This document shows, piece after piece, positions 6,882 through 13,655 of a stretch of DNA of 44,812 bases. Position numbers and translations under genes: made by a program. The notes beneath the pieces are model-generated. The model did no database searches, was not told the origin of the DNA, and saw only the letters and a list, made by a program, of their open reading frames with translations. How positions within the stretch are numbered: position 1 is the first letter of the stretch; each line of letters starts with the position of its first letter. The DNA comes from a virus. The stretch spans positions 1 through 44,812 of the IMG/VR virus record IMGVR_UViG_3300032893_000099, one strand, 5' to 3'.

Positions 6882-7829
6882 TTACTGCTCGACTGCGGCC
6901 AGCGCCGCCTCAATCAAGGCGATCTTGCCGGCGATTTCTTCGTCTGTTGACGTGGGGCCAATCTTCCAGACTTCGATATTCTCGGGGGTCAACAGCTTGG
7001 CCTTACCTGCCTTGTTCCAGGTGGCGCTAAACTGTGCGCGGGCTTCGCTGGTCTGCGGCATCGGGGCGCGCTTTACGCCTTGCAAGGACTTGGCGGGCTG
7101 GTCTGGGGTGGTGGTCGGCTCGCTGCTCTTGATTTCGGTGACAGTCCCGTCAATGAAGTCCTCGACATCCTGCGTGAAATACTCGCTCAGGCCGGTTGCA
7201 ATCAGAGTAGCGGCAACCAGGGCGCGCTTATCGGCCATTTTCAGGATTGTGTTCACAAGGTCGGCCACATCAGGGTTTTTGATCTGCCCCAATTCCTGTC
7301 CGGTAATGGCCGGGTCATCAGCGGCAAACTCAGTGCCGCACCCGCCGATTCTGGCGAAGCAGTACCAGCCGGGAGCGGCGTCGGGATCATGCTTGGGTGC
7401 GTACTTGCTTTTCTTGATGGCAGGCTTGCCGCACTCGGGGCAAACGCGCTCGCCGCCACGGTAGCGGTATTTCTTTTCCCAGGAGTTGCATGAGCCGTCC
7501 ACCGAAGCGACCAGCACATCACCGCGCCACAAGTTGCAGGTGCGGCGGTAATAGAAGAACGGTTCGCCGCCGTGGTCGGCCCCGGTCCAGTCGTTCACGA
7601 CCTCGGCATCCACGAAGCGGGGATACAGGCCGAAGAAGCTGGTAGCCTTTTCCGCACCGGCCTTGAGTAAGGTCGCCTTTGTGGTACCCGGCACGGCGCC
7701 GTAATCCACACCGCTGCGCATGATACCGTCGATCAAATCCTTTTTGGCTTGGTAGGCGTGCAGTGCATCGTCTACACTCACTACGGGGGCCAAGAAGCCC
7801 GCTTGCACTTTCACGATTTCGTCTGACAT
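6882..7829 (-). CDS. Putative recombination/ssDNA-annealing type protein with zinc-ribbon insert
   Basis: A 315-aa protein. The N-terminal part has GVDYGAVPGTTKATLLKAGA followed by FFGLYPRF. A four-cysteine insert (CPECGK ... C ... GGCG) resembles a zinc ribbon. Then comes KMADKRALVAATLIATG with FTQDVED. I associate this pattern with a phage family found beside recombination and replication genes and suspected to be Rad52/Sak-like, but I cannot confirm the fold. AAGGAGAG precedes the ATG at 7829. The C-terminal third looks like a linker followed by a small helical domain. Confidence 0.65.
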   Translation of the reverse strand: MSDEIVKVQAGFLAPVVSVDDALHAYQAKKDLIDGIMRSGVDYGAVPGTTKATLLKAGAEKATSFFGLYPRFVDAEVVNDWTGADHGGEPFFYYRRTCNLWRGDVLVASVDGSCNSWEKKYRYRGGERVCPECGKPAIKKSKYAPKHDPDAAPGWYCFARIGGCGTEFAADDPAITGQELGQIKNPDVADLVNTILKMADKRALVAATLIATGLSEYFTQDVEDFIDGTVTEIKSSEPTTTPDQPAKSLQGVKRAPMPQTSEARAQFSATWNKAGKAKLLTPENIEVWKIGPTSTDEEIAGKIALIEAALAAVEQ

Positions 7830-7863
7830 AATCTCTCCTTATTGGTTGATTAGTGTTGCTAAT

Positions 7864-7909
7864 CCCCGGTCGCGGTCACGAGCCGCGCGCCGCCATGAGC
7901 GGGCCGGGG
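7864..7909 (-). other. GC-rich hairpin in the leader of the 315-aa gene
   Basis: CCCCGG (7864-7869) pairs with CCGGGG (7904-7909), with further GC pairing inside and a small TTAG/CTAA hairpin just after it in the leftward transcript. It is located between the 128-aa gene and the AAGGAGAG ribosome site of the 315-aa gene. It lacks a U-tract, so it is more likely an RNA-stability or translational element than a terminator. Confidence 0.4.
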
Positions 7910-7916
7910 AAGCTTG

Positions 7917-8303
7917 CTAGTATCCGTACCGTGCGTGATGTGTTTCGGCCTCGCGGTCGGCCTGGTCAGCCTGCGCCGCTGCGTACATCTCGCCAAACAA
8001 TCTAATAAGCCGTTTCTGGCACTCTGCGACCTCAGCAGCGGCGGGCATCTCGGTCGGGTCAGGCTGGACCTGCTCGGTCAGCAACTTGTCGATAAGCGCC
8101 TGCGCCCGGTCGATGACGTGCTGCTCGAAGGCGGCGGCGTTCTGGTCAGCGGCCAGGATATAGGCATCGTAGCGCGCCGTGTGATCTGCGATGAACTCGC
8201 GCAGGGTGTACAGCCGTGTCTCGGTGGTGATTGGTTCTGTATCCAGATCGCTGCTGTAGCGTGCGGCTCGTCCGGTCAGGTTGCCATACAGTGTTCGGGC
8301 CAT
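7917..8303 (-). CDS. Hypothetical helical protein, 128 aa
   Basis: A 128-aa protein, predicted to be helical from about residue 25, rich in Ala/Gln/Glu, with a short basic N-terminus and a His/Tyr C-terminus. It is second in the leftward operon. No Cys motif, no membrane segment, and no family recognised. Confidence 0.65.
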   Translation of the reverse strand: MARTLYGNLTGRAARYSSDLDTEPITTETRLYTLREFIADHTARYDAYILAADQNAAAFEQHVIDRAQALIDKLLTEQVQPDPTEMPAAAEVAECQKRLIRLFGEMYAAAQADQADREAETHHARYGY

Positions 8304-8312
8304 GTCATCCTC

Positions 8313-8672
8313 CTAGCATAAAATCAAATCGGCGGGGTCGTAGGTTGCCCCGGTCAGGTCTAGCACAATCCGCTCGCGGCGGCGTTCGCGCAACGCGGCC
8401 CAGTGCTCGGTATCCTGCAAGCGGCGCAACTGATAGCGGCGCTCATCGGCATCGCTCCAGGTGTCACTAGCGCGGCGGTGGAGCTGGGCGGTTTCGGGCG
8501 TGCGGGGGGCGGGCGGCTCAACGTAACAGCAATCGCGGGAGCTTACGACACGAAAGCCGCCCTCATTGCGGGATTTATGTTCATAGCAGTCATATCCTGC
8601 GGCTGTGCGAGATTTCCTCTCATAGGGCTTGCCGCACTTCGGACATATGCGGGGGGCGGGCTGGGGGGTCAT
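8313..8672 (-). CDS. Zinc-ribbon protein, first gene of the leftward operon
   Basis: A 119-aa protein beginning MTPQPAPRICPKCGKPY. C-P-K-C near residue 10 plus later cysteines suggest a zinc ribbon; the rest is Arg-rich and helical (DERRYQLRRLQ, RERRRER). The frame is open further upstream, but GGAGAG lies a few bases before the ATG at 8672 and the promoter start falls near 8710. As the first gene from the leftward promoter with nucleic-acid-binding character, it could be an early regulator. Confidence 0.7.
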   Translation of the reverse strand: MTPQPAPRICPKCGKPYERKSRTAAGYDCYEHKSRNEGGFRVVSSRDCCYVEPPAPRTPETAQLHRRASDTWSDADERRYQLRRLQDTEHWAALRERRRERIVLDLTGATYDPADLILC

Positions 8673-8716
8673 TTGTCTCTCCTTGTGTGTTCCTGTGTGG
8701 TTTTGATTACAAAGAT

Positions 8717-8745
8717 ATTCTATCATATCGTGTACACAGATGCAA
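8717..8745 (-). promoter_or_regulatory. Strong sigma70-type promoter of the leftward operon
   Basis: On the minus strand TTGCAT (8740-8745) and TAGAAT (8717-8722) are separated by 17 bases. Transcription would begin near 8710, giving a leader of about 38 bases before the ATG at 8672. The -35 element is part of an ATGCAA-N6-TTGCAT inverted repeat, so it is probably regulated. Confidence 0.8.
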
Positions 8746-8819
8746 GCGATTTTGCATATCTGCAAGAAACTCTAATGTATCCAGTGTAAAGATTAGAATT
8801 TGCCAAAAGGGGCTTGCAT
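8740..8819. promoter_or_regulatory. Operator-like TTGCA sites between divergent promoters
   Basis: ATGCAA (8740-8745) and TTGCAT (8752-8757) form a perfect 6-bp inverted repeat with a 6-base spacer. TGCAA follows at 8761-8765, and TTGCATCTG occurs again at 8814-8822 as the -35 of the rightward promoter. Both divergent -35 elements therefore lie inside copies of the same word, as expected for one factor controlling both directions. No obvious repressor gene is adjacent. Confidence 0.55.
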
Positions 8820-8841
8820 CTGGCGGAATTTCGTGTACAAT
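8814..8841 (+). promoter_or_regulatory. Rightward promoter giving a leaderless mRNA
   Basis: TTGCAT (8814-8819) and TACAAT (8836-8841) are spaced by 16 bases. Only six bases lie between the -10 box and the ATG at 8848, so the predicted first transcribed base is the A of the start codon. There is no Shine-Dalgarno sequence at a usable distance. Confidence 0.7.
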
Positions 8842-8847
8842 GTAAGC

Positions 8848-9093
8848 ATGAGTAGAAAAGCTAACCCCAATGGCAATCGTATCCAGCGAGAAAACCAGCT
8901 CGCGTCCGCGCTGGGTCTCGGCACTGGTCGCAGCTTGATGATGGCGATGCTGTCGGCCTATGAAAGCGGCGCACGGGTGCAAATTCGTTTCTTCCCGACA
9001 CGCGGCGATGATGGTGATTTTACTCCGCTGGTGACGTATGCTACGCAGAAAGCCCCCGCCGTTCCGCAAGAGACAGAGACAAGAGAGGATTGA
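8848..9093 (+). CDS. Small hypothetical protein from a leaderless transcript, 81 aa
   Basis: An 81-aa protein with a basic N-terminus (MSRKANPNGNRIQREN), a Gly/Met-rich middle (LGLGTGRSLMMAMLSAYE) and an acidic Thr/Glu tail. The frame opens at 8800, but the -10 box lies at 8836-8841, so the ATG at 8848 is the only start inside the predicted transcript. No family recognised. As first gene on the rightward side of the divergent promoter region it may be an early or regulatory protein. Confidence 0.65.
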   Translation: MSRKANPNGNRIQRENQLASALGLGTGRSLMMAMLSAYESGARVQIRFFPTRGDDGDFTPLVTYATQKAPAVPQETETRED

Positions 9094-9096
9094 GAC

Positions 9097-9942
9097 ATGA
9101 TCGAAATCAAGGACATCAAAATCGGCAACAAGAAATTGGCAACAATTCTCAAGGCACATGAAAAATGGTTGCGCGACGAGCCGGGAGGCGTTCGCGCCGA
9201 CCTGACCGGCGCCAACCTGAGCGGCGCCAACCTGCGCGGCGCCGACCTGAGCGGCGCCGACCTGTACGGCGCCGACCTGCGCAGCGCCGACCTGACCGGC
9301 GCCGACCTGTACGGCGCCAACCTGTACGGCGCCAACCTGCGCAGCGCCGACCTGTACGGCGCCGACCTGTACGGCGCCAACCTGCGCAGCGCCGACCTGC
9401 GCAGCGCCGACCTGCGCAGCGCCGACCTGCGCAGCGCCAACCTGCGCAGCGCCGACCTGTACGGCGCCGACCTGCGCAGCGCCGACCTGTACGGCGCCGA
9501 CCTGTACGGCGCCAACCTGTACGGCGCCGACCTGCGCAGCGCCGACCTGCGCAGCGCCGACCTGAGCGGCGCCAAAAACTTATCTGCGCTCATGGTGGCA
9601 ATGACCACAATTACCCCCGATGGCGAGTTTTTTGCCTGGAAAAAGGTAAAATCATCGGATGGAATAGACCTGTTGGCGCGTCTGTTGATCCCCGCCGATG
9701 CAAAGCGCAGCAACTCCACGGGCCGCAAGTGTCGTGCGGAACGCGCTGTGGTACTGTCGATGGAGACGCTGGCGGGCGAGAAATTACCTGATGACACCGT
9801 TGCTTGGTCAAGTTGGGACAGGACATTTCCGTATACCGTCGGTGCGACACTGATTCCTGATTCGTGGGACGAGAACCGATGGGAAGAATGCAGCCACGGA
9901 ATTCACTTTTTCATCACGCGGGAAGAGGCGGCAAACTTTTAG
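9097..9942 (+). CDS. Pentapeptide-repeat protein with DUF5758-like C-terminus
   Basis: A 281-aa protein. Residues 34-158 are 25 uninterrupted A(D/N)LXX pentapeptides that should form a right-handed square beta helix. Only five dipeptides follow the A(D/N)L core (TG, SG, RG, YG, RS). The ~120-residue C-terminal part ends in [14 protein letters not shown], which resembles the DUF5758 domain often attached to such repeats. Some pentapeptide proteins mimic DNA and protect gyrase; whether this one does is unknown. The ATG follows the previous stop by 3 bases with GAGAGGA upstream. Confidence 0.85.
   Translation: MIEIKDIKIGNKKLATILKAHEKWLRDEPGGVRADLTGANLSGANLRGADLSGADLYGADLRSADLTGADLYGANLYGANLRSADLYGADLYGANLRSADLRSADLRSADLRSANLRSADLYGADLRSADLYGADLYGANLYGADLRSADLRSADLSGAKNLSALMVAMTTITPDGEFFAWKKVKSSDGIDLLARLLIPADAKRSNSTGRKCRAERAVVLSMETLAGEKLPDDTVAWSSWDRTFPYTVGATLIPDSWDENRWEECSHGIHFFITREEAANF
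9196..9570 (+). repeat. 25 tandem 15-bp units encoding pentapeptides
   Basis: Every unit is GCC(G/A)ACCTG followed by one of five fixed six-base endings (ACCGGC, AGCGGC, CGCGGC, TACGGC, CGCAGC). There are no synonymous differences between units. Such codon-level uniformity implies recent expansion or continuing recombination between units. It is not a CRISPR array, as there are no spacers. Confidence 0.95.
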
Positions 9943-9969
9943 CAACACCGGGCCACGGCCCGATTTGCT

Positions 9970-10004
9970 GGCGGCGCTCCGGTGGTAAGTTCCGCAGGCC
10001 GCCA
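9970..10004 (+). other. GC-rich hairpin after the pentapeptide gene
   Basis: TGGCGGC (9970-9976) pairs with GCCGCCA (9998-10004). A smaller CGGGCC-ac-GGCCCG palindrome lies just before it. There is no U-tract, so it is not a classical terminator. It opens a 214-bp noncoding interval, most of which can be folded. Confidence 0.45.
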
Positions 10005-10012
10005 AACGTAAC

Positions 10013-10140
10013 GCCCGCGCCTGTGTCCCTGACCATCGGTTGACGTAGGGCGCAATTCAGACCGAGCAGGCGTGGGCACACAGGGGGCCGGCTGTTAGGT
10101 AGCTGTCATGGCACGGCAGCAGGGATAGCAGCCGACCCCC
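10013..10140 (+). ncRNA. Structured RNA leader before the 69-aa gene
   Basis: Nested pairings: GCCCGCGCC (10013-10021) with GGCGTGGGC (10069-10077), containing one G-U pair, and enclosing TCGGT/ACCGA. Then 10083-10094 pairs with 10129-10140 (11 of 12), enclosing GCTGTC/GGCAGC. CCTGTGT (10020-10026) can instead pair with ACACAGG (10078-10084), an alternative or crossing helix. The second hairpin ends directly before AAAGGGAGAGAG and the ATG at 10157. It may be a regulatory 5' leader; no known RNA family recognised. Confidence 0.5.
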
Positions 10141-10156
10141 AAAGGGAGAGAGTAGG

Positions 10157-10366
10157 ATGACAGTCATTACCGACACGGAATATATTCAGCGATTATCAGA
10201 GCAGAATAATCGGCTTATTCTGGAAAAAGAGGCCCTCGAAGCGCAGAATGCCGCGCTACGGAAGGCGCTTTATGAAATTGAAACAGTGACCGAAGTCGAA
10301 GGATCGTGCGCCGTTATCGAAAACAAGACGCATGCCATATTGCGTAAAGTGGGAATAGTAGAGTGA
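10157..10366 (+). CDS. Small coiled-coil protein, 69 aa
   Basis: A 69-aa protein whose first ~40 residues are a leucine-heptad coiled coil (EYIQRLSEQNNRLILEKEAL). GGGAGAG lies about 8 bases before the ATG. It overlaps the next gene by a GTGA junction, so the two are probably translated together. Function unknown; possibly a partner of the nuclease that follows. Confidence 0.65.
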   Translation: MTVITDTEYIQRLSEQNNRLILEKEALEAQNAALRKALYEIETVTEVEGSCAVIENKTHAILRKVGIVE

Positions 10367-10731
10367 CGACCCACGAAGACAAGGCCCAAATGTTTGCTTT
10401 TTTTTGGGCTGTCCACGCTCCCGATATGCCGCGCCTGACCCCGGAGTACGAGTTCGCCCGGTCGGTGCATTACCGCGACAAAAACGGCCACGACCGCACC
10501 CGGAAGTACCGCGCTGATTGGGCCTCGGTCCCGGCGCGTGTGCTGGTCGAAGTGGACGGCGGGCAATACTCAGTACATGGCGGCAGGCACGCGACCGACG
10601 CTGACCGGGACAAGCTCAACACGGCGGCAAGCCTGCGATATCTGGTTTTTCGTTTCAGCCCGCAACAGTTGACCAGCGACCCGGCGCGATGCGTGGAGCT
10701 GGTCAAGAAAGCAATCTTGGATAGTCAATGA
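10363..10731 (+). CDS. PD-(D/E)XK nuclease-like protein (Vsr/DUF559 type)
   Basis: A 122-aa protein with the small-nuclease pattern: RADWASVPARVLVEVDGGQY supplies D52, E63 and D65, followed by GGRHATDADRDKLNTAASL and a C-terminal LVFRFSPQQL strand. This layout matches Vsr-like and related phage nucleases. It starts at a GTG overlapping the previous TGA (GTGA). A role in phage DNA processing or recombination is likely but its substrate is unknown. It overlaps the next gene's ATG by 4 bp. Confidence 0.75.
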   Translation: MTTHEDKAQMFAFFWAVHAPDMPRLTPEYEFARSVHYRDKNGHDRTRKYRADWASVPARVLVEVDGGQYSVHGGRHATDADRDKLNTAASLRYLVFRFSPQQLTSDPARCVELVKKAILDSQ

Positions 10732-11618
10732 AATACTTCCCTCTCGTCTTCGTCCTGCTCCTTTGCGCTTCCTGCTCCTCCGTGTCCGCAACCGGCCCGG
10801 CTCCGCTGGGCACGCCGCAACTCGTCACCAGCGCGCCAACGTTGACGGCAACCGAAAACTGGACGCCGACCGAAACGCCATTGCCGACGGTAGACCACCA
10901 GGGCACAATCGTTGCCGAAACACATCTGCAATCTACAGCCACATTGCAGCGCGAGCAGACGGTAGACGCGGGCACAGAACTGGCAGCGACCCGCACGCAG
11001 TCGGCGTTTGACTTGGCGCTGACCAGCGACGAGAGCAACCGGGCCGCGGGCGCCGTATCGCAGAACAAACAGATGACGATGGTTGCGGAGCAGGGCACAC
11101 AGCAAGCCGACAAAGACGCGATGGATAAAGTGCGCCCGACGATCATTGTTGCGCTTACGCAGGCGACCTACACCGACGCGCACGAGATCACCAATATCGC
11201 GGTTAGTTGGGTGGCGGTCCTGGTGGCGCTGGTTGTTGTAGCTGTGTGCATCGTCTGGTGCGTGGTCAAGTTGCGGACGCCGGTCGATTACAACTATGCC
11301 CTGGGCGATCCTGCGCAGCCGTTGCCGGACCTGGAGCGGCCGGTCAACCAGACCGCGCCGGGCGTGTACGACTTGGATACCGTCCCGCCGGGAGATCCCG
11401 CTAAGTTCAGCAAGTTCGCGGAGTATGCGCTAACGGACGCGCCGCTGGGCATCAATGCGGTCGAGGGCACGAAGATTTACACGCGGACTGAATATGCGCC
11501 TGTGTACGCATGGCTCGCCAAGAAGCAGCACCTAGCGCCGAACAATGGCGCGGTGGGGCTGAGTGACGCGGGAAAACAATTCTGTAAGACGTGGTGCGAT
11601 GGGCACCAGAAAGTATAG
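10728..11618 (+). CDS. Exported, membrane-anchored protein with Thr/Pro-rich linker
   Basis: A 296-aa protein. Residues 1-18 look like a lipoprotein-type signal (FVLLLCASCSS), although the residue at -3 of the Cys is not canonical. A Thr/Pro/Ala-rich linker follows to about 58, then an Ala/Thr/Gln-rich helical region. One clear membrane span lies near 155-182 (SWVAVLVALVVVAVCIVW), and a cytoplasmic-type C-terminal domain completes it. Surface display with superinfection exclusion would fit, but is not shown. Such Thr/Pro linkers are frequent in Chloroflexota lipoproteins, which gives a weak host hint. Confidence 0.75.
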   Translation: MKYFPLVFVLLLCASCSSVSATGPAPLGTPQLVTSAPTLTATENWTPTETPLPTVDHQGTIVAETHLQSTATLQREQTVDAGTELAATRTQSAFDLALTSDESNRAAGAVSQNKQMTMVAEQGTQQADKDAMDKVRPTIIVALTQATYTDAHEITNIAVSWVAVLVALVVVAVCIVWCVVKLRTPVDYNYALGDPAQPLPDLERPVNQTAPGVYDLDTVPPGDPAKFSKFAEYALTDAPLGINAVEGTKIYTRTEYAPVYAWLAKKQHLAPNNGAVGLSDAGKQFCKTWCDGHQKV

Positions 11619-11620
11619 GA

Positions 11621-11860
11621 ATGATGTATCAATGTCCATATTGCGGGGTGGTTGTGCGCGGGTTGCATTACTGCACCAGCCCCGATAACCCATTGAATAT
11701 GCGGCCAAACACCATTACTTACGGGTACGGCGGCGGATGGCCGGCCTACATAGACAACACCATCCTTGAGCGGATAGCGGTGGCGCTCGAAGTGCTCGCG
11801 GGGATACGCGAGGTCCCCTGCTCCACGCCCGCAGACGGGCCAACGGAGCCGGAAAAATAA
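11621..11860 (+). CDS. Zinc-ribbon protein, 79 aa
   Basis: A 79-aa protein beginning MMYQCPYCGVVV with a third Cys near residue 20, so a partial zinc ribbon, followed by Gly/Tyr-rich and helical segments. It starts directly after the preceding stop. Two adjacent ATGs (11621 and 11624) have only a close AGGA upstream, so the exact start is uncertain. The gene ends in a terminator hairpin. Function unknown. Confidence 0.6.
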   Translation: MMYQCPYCGVVVRGLHYCTSPDNPLNMRPNTITYGYGGGWPAYIDNTILERIAVALEVLAGIREVPCSTPADGPTEPEK

Positions 11861-11889
11861 CATAATCATGGCTGCATAATTATGTTTTT
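11859..11889 (+). terminator. Intrinsic terminator
   Basis: AACATAAT (11859-11866) pairs perfectly with ATTATGTT (11879-11886), and the arm runs into a T-tract to 11889. It overlaps the stop codon of the 79-aa gene and separates it from the gene at 11931. Confidence 0.75.
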
Positions 11890-11930
11890 CAGCAGGGGGG
11901 TGGGCAGCGACGCCCGGAAGGAGTAGACCG

Positions 11931-12143
11931 GTGAAAACTACGTACAAGGGATGGGAGATAGATGCTCATAAAGAGCTATCGCTGGGCGGTGAACGCTTGC
12001 TCTATTTTGCGTTGTTCGACACGGAAGGATGCGAAATAGCCAGCGGTCCATATTCTGGCGATGAGACAACCCGCGAGTTTGTTGCGCTGATGAAAAAGCG
12101 CGTTGACCAGGAAATAGCCGATAGGAACAAAAACGATGCGTAA
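11931..12143 (+). CDS. Hypothetical protein, 70 aa
   Basis: A 70-aa protein starting with GTG at 11931, supported by AAGGAG 7 bases upstream. Sequence begins MKTTYKGWEIDAHKEL and ends in a charged helix. It overlaps the next gene by 8 bp. No family recognised. Confidence 0.65.
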   Translation: MKTTYKGWEIDAHKELSLGGERLLYFALFDTEGCEIASGPYSGDETTREFVALMKKRVDQEIADRNKNDA

Positions 12144-12849
12144 ACTACCAACCTACCTCGCCGCCGCCGTCCTGACCTTTACGGTTGATCGTGTGGCGCA
12201 CTTCTTTCACGTCTACATGAACGCGGATTGGCCGCAAGCCTGGGGCTTTGCAATCTCGATAGCTGCCGGTGTGTGGCTGTGTTCATATCTGACCCGCGAA
12301 CACGTCACCCCGAAGGCGCAAACCAAGAAGGCCACGAAGTCACGCGGCGTTATGATTTCTGATATCGTCCGTAAGCAGGCACGCATTTGGCGTTTTGTGC
12401 TGATTGTAGCCGATGGGATATTCAATCTTTCGGACGTTGTGCTGGGCCTGCCGCCCGCTACGGGGCCGCTACTGTTCTGTGTGGCTGTGCTGTATGGCTC
12501 GTTCCCAACGATCCTAGCAGCGGGCCTCGGTTCGCTCCAGGGTGCTGTGGACCGCTTGCCAGCGAGCAGCAAGCGACCCATTCCAATCGTCAGCGACTTA
12601 TTGAGCGGCGCTGATGCGTGGGCGGCTCGTTGGGCAGCACAAATGCGCAAGAAGCCAGCGAAGGCAACGGAAGCAGCGAAGCCAGCGGGGGCGATTTTGG
12701 CAAGCAGCGAACCACTGTTCAAGTGTAGCCGCTGTGACTACCACACCGACCCGGCGGATAGCGATTTCATCCAGCAGAAGCGCATGGCCGGCCACAGCAG
12801 CAGCCACACGCGGGCAGACAAGAAAGCGGAGGCGAAGAAATACCTATGA
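12136..12849 (+). CDS. Membrane protein with C-terminal C2H2-type zinc finger
   Basis: A 237-aa protein. Probable membrane spans lie near residues 5-25, 34-52, 86-105 and 108-130. A basic, Ala/Lys-rich segment (about 170-190) is followed by a C-terminal finger FKCSRCDYHTD with His residues about 20 residues later, a C2H2-like arrangement. A membrane protein with a DNA-binding-type finger is unusual; it might tether nucleic acid or act through protein contacts. It overlaps the following Ntn-hydrolase gene by ATGA. Confidence 0.65.
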   Translation: MRKLPTYLAAAVLTFTVDRVAHFFHVYMNADWPQAWGFAISIAAGVWLCSYLTREHVTPKAQTKKATKSRGVMISDIVRKQARIWRFVLIVADGIFNLSDVVLGLPPATGPLLFCVAVLYGSFPTILAAGLGSLQGAVDRLPASSKRPIPIVSDLLSGADAWAARWAAQMRKKPAKATEAAKPAGAILASSEPLFKCSRCDYHTDPADSDFIQQKRMAGHSSSHTRADKKAEAKKYL

Positions 12850-13388
12850 CGTGCATTGTAGCTCTTGAGAGCGGCGGAAAGGTTTGGATGGGAGGTGATA
12901 GTGCGAGTACGGCTGGGTCAGACTTGAACCTGATTGTTCACCCTAAGGTGTTCGTCGTCAACGATTTTCTCATCGGGTATACCACCTCTTTTCGCATGGG
13001 GCAGTTGTTGCAATACTGTATGCCTTACCCAGAGAACCAATGCAACGGCGACGATATGCGCTATATGGTTGCGCAGTTTATACCCGCCGTTCAGGCCGCG
13101 TTCAAGTCCGCCGGCTTTTCCGAGGTAGACAACAATGTCGAGCGGGGCGGATGTTTTTTAGTTGGGTATCATGGGTTGATCTACTCCATCTACAATGACT
13201 TCCAAGTTACCAGGCACGCCGGCGGATTTATGGCATTTGGGGCAGGAGAAAGTTATGCCTTGGGCGCGTTGGCGGCGCTGGACACGATGCGGCAGAACGA
13301 TCCCGAAAGCGCAATCAGGAATGCACTGGTGATTTCGGAACGATACTGCTCTGCTGTGCGCGGGCCGTTTTGCGTGGTGTCGCTTTGA
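12846..13388 (+). CDS. Proteasome/HslV-like Ntn hydrolase
   Basis: A 180-aa protein beginning MTCIVALESGGKVWMGGDS. Removal of Met1 exposes a Thr nucleophile. Asp18 (GGDSA) and Lys34 (HPKVF) fall exactly at the Thr1/Asp17/Lys33 spacing of proteasome beta and HslV subunits. Length suits a single beta-type fold. Predicted activity is N-terminal-threonine peptide hydrolysis; no ATPase partner gene is visible nearby. Similar proteins occur in some phages with unknown targets. It ends just before a bidirectional terminator. Confidence 0.8.
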   Translation: MTCIVALESGGKVWMGGDSASTAGSDLNLIVHPKVFVVNDFLIGYTTSFRMGQLLQYCMPYPENQCNGDDMRYMVAQFIPAVQAAFKSAGFSEVDNNVERGGCFLVGYHGLIYSIYNDFQVTRHAGGFMAFGAGESYALGALAALDTMRQNDPESAIRNALVISERYCSAVRGPFCVVSL

Positions 13389-13438
13389 CCCTCGGCACAG
13401 CGGCGGACGTAGCCGCGATGGTGGCGTGTGGGATAACA

Positions 13439-13464
13439 GAAACTCCCCTGGTTAGGGGAGTTTC
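13439..13464. terminator. Bidirectional terminator between convergent genes
   Basis: A perfect 11-bp stem (13439-13449 with 13454-13464, loop GGTT) of sequence GAAACTCCCCT. The rightward side continues into ATTTTC; on the leftward strand the stem includes the stop codon of the 67-aa gene. It separates the rightward Ntn-hydrolase unit from the leftward regulator pair. Confidence 0.75.
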
Positions 13465-13655
13465 ATTTTCTGGAGCATGTCCCGCAGTCTGGGTAGGTCC
13501 TCCAGGTCTCTCATGATCGTGCTGCGGTTCGGGTGATCCGAGAACAGGTCGGCGATCTTTTGGAGAGAGAGGCCGGCTAGCCGGCCTGCGTCCTGCATCT
13601 CCATCAGCACAATCAGCCGTGCCGATTTGTTGAGCGAGCCGTCGCGCTGGGTCAT
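13452..13655 (-). CDS. Small helix-turn-helix type protein, 67 aa
   Basis: A 67-aa protein with a winged-helix/HTH-like segment: GLSLQKIADLFSDHPNRSTI places a LSLQKIADLF helix, turn and HPNRSTIMRDLEDL recognition helix at about residues 28-52. It is coupled (ATGA) to the 84-aa gene upstream and shares its promoter. An inverted repeat directly downstream of that promoter start suggests autoregulation. It is the best candidate for a small DNA-binding regulator in the window. Confidence 0.65.
   Translation of the reverse strand: MTQRDGSLNKSARLIVLMEMQDAGRLAGLSLQKIADLFSDHPNRSTIMRDLEDLPRLRDMLQKMKLP

Noticed and set aside
9196-9570. CRISPR array
   Set aside because: Units are contiguous 15-bp coding repeats without unique spacers; the same applies to 39108-39550.
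9165-9791. Arg/Pro-rich alternative frame through the pentapeptide array
   Set aside because: It is a frame shadow produced by the 15-bp repeat; the pentapeptide frame has a sensible N- and C-terminal domain.
12213-12722. 169-codon minus-strand frame opposite the membrane protein gene
   Set aside because: Shadow of a gene supported by membrane spans, zinc-finger motif and ATGA coupling; no independent signals.
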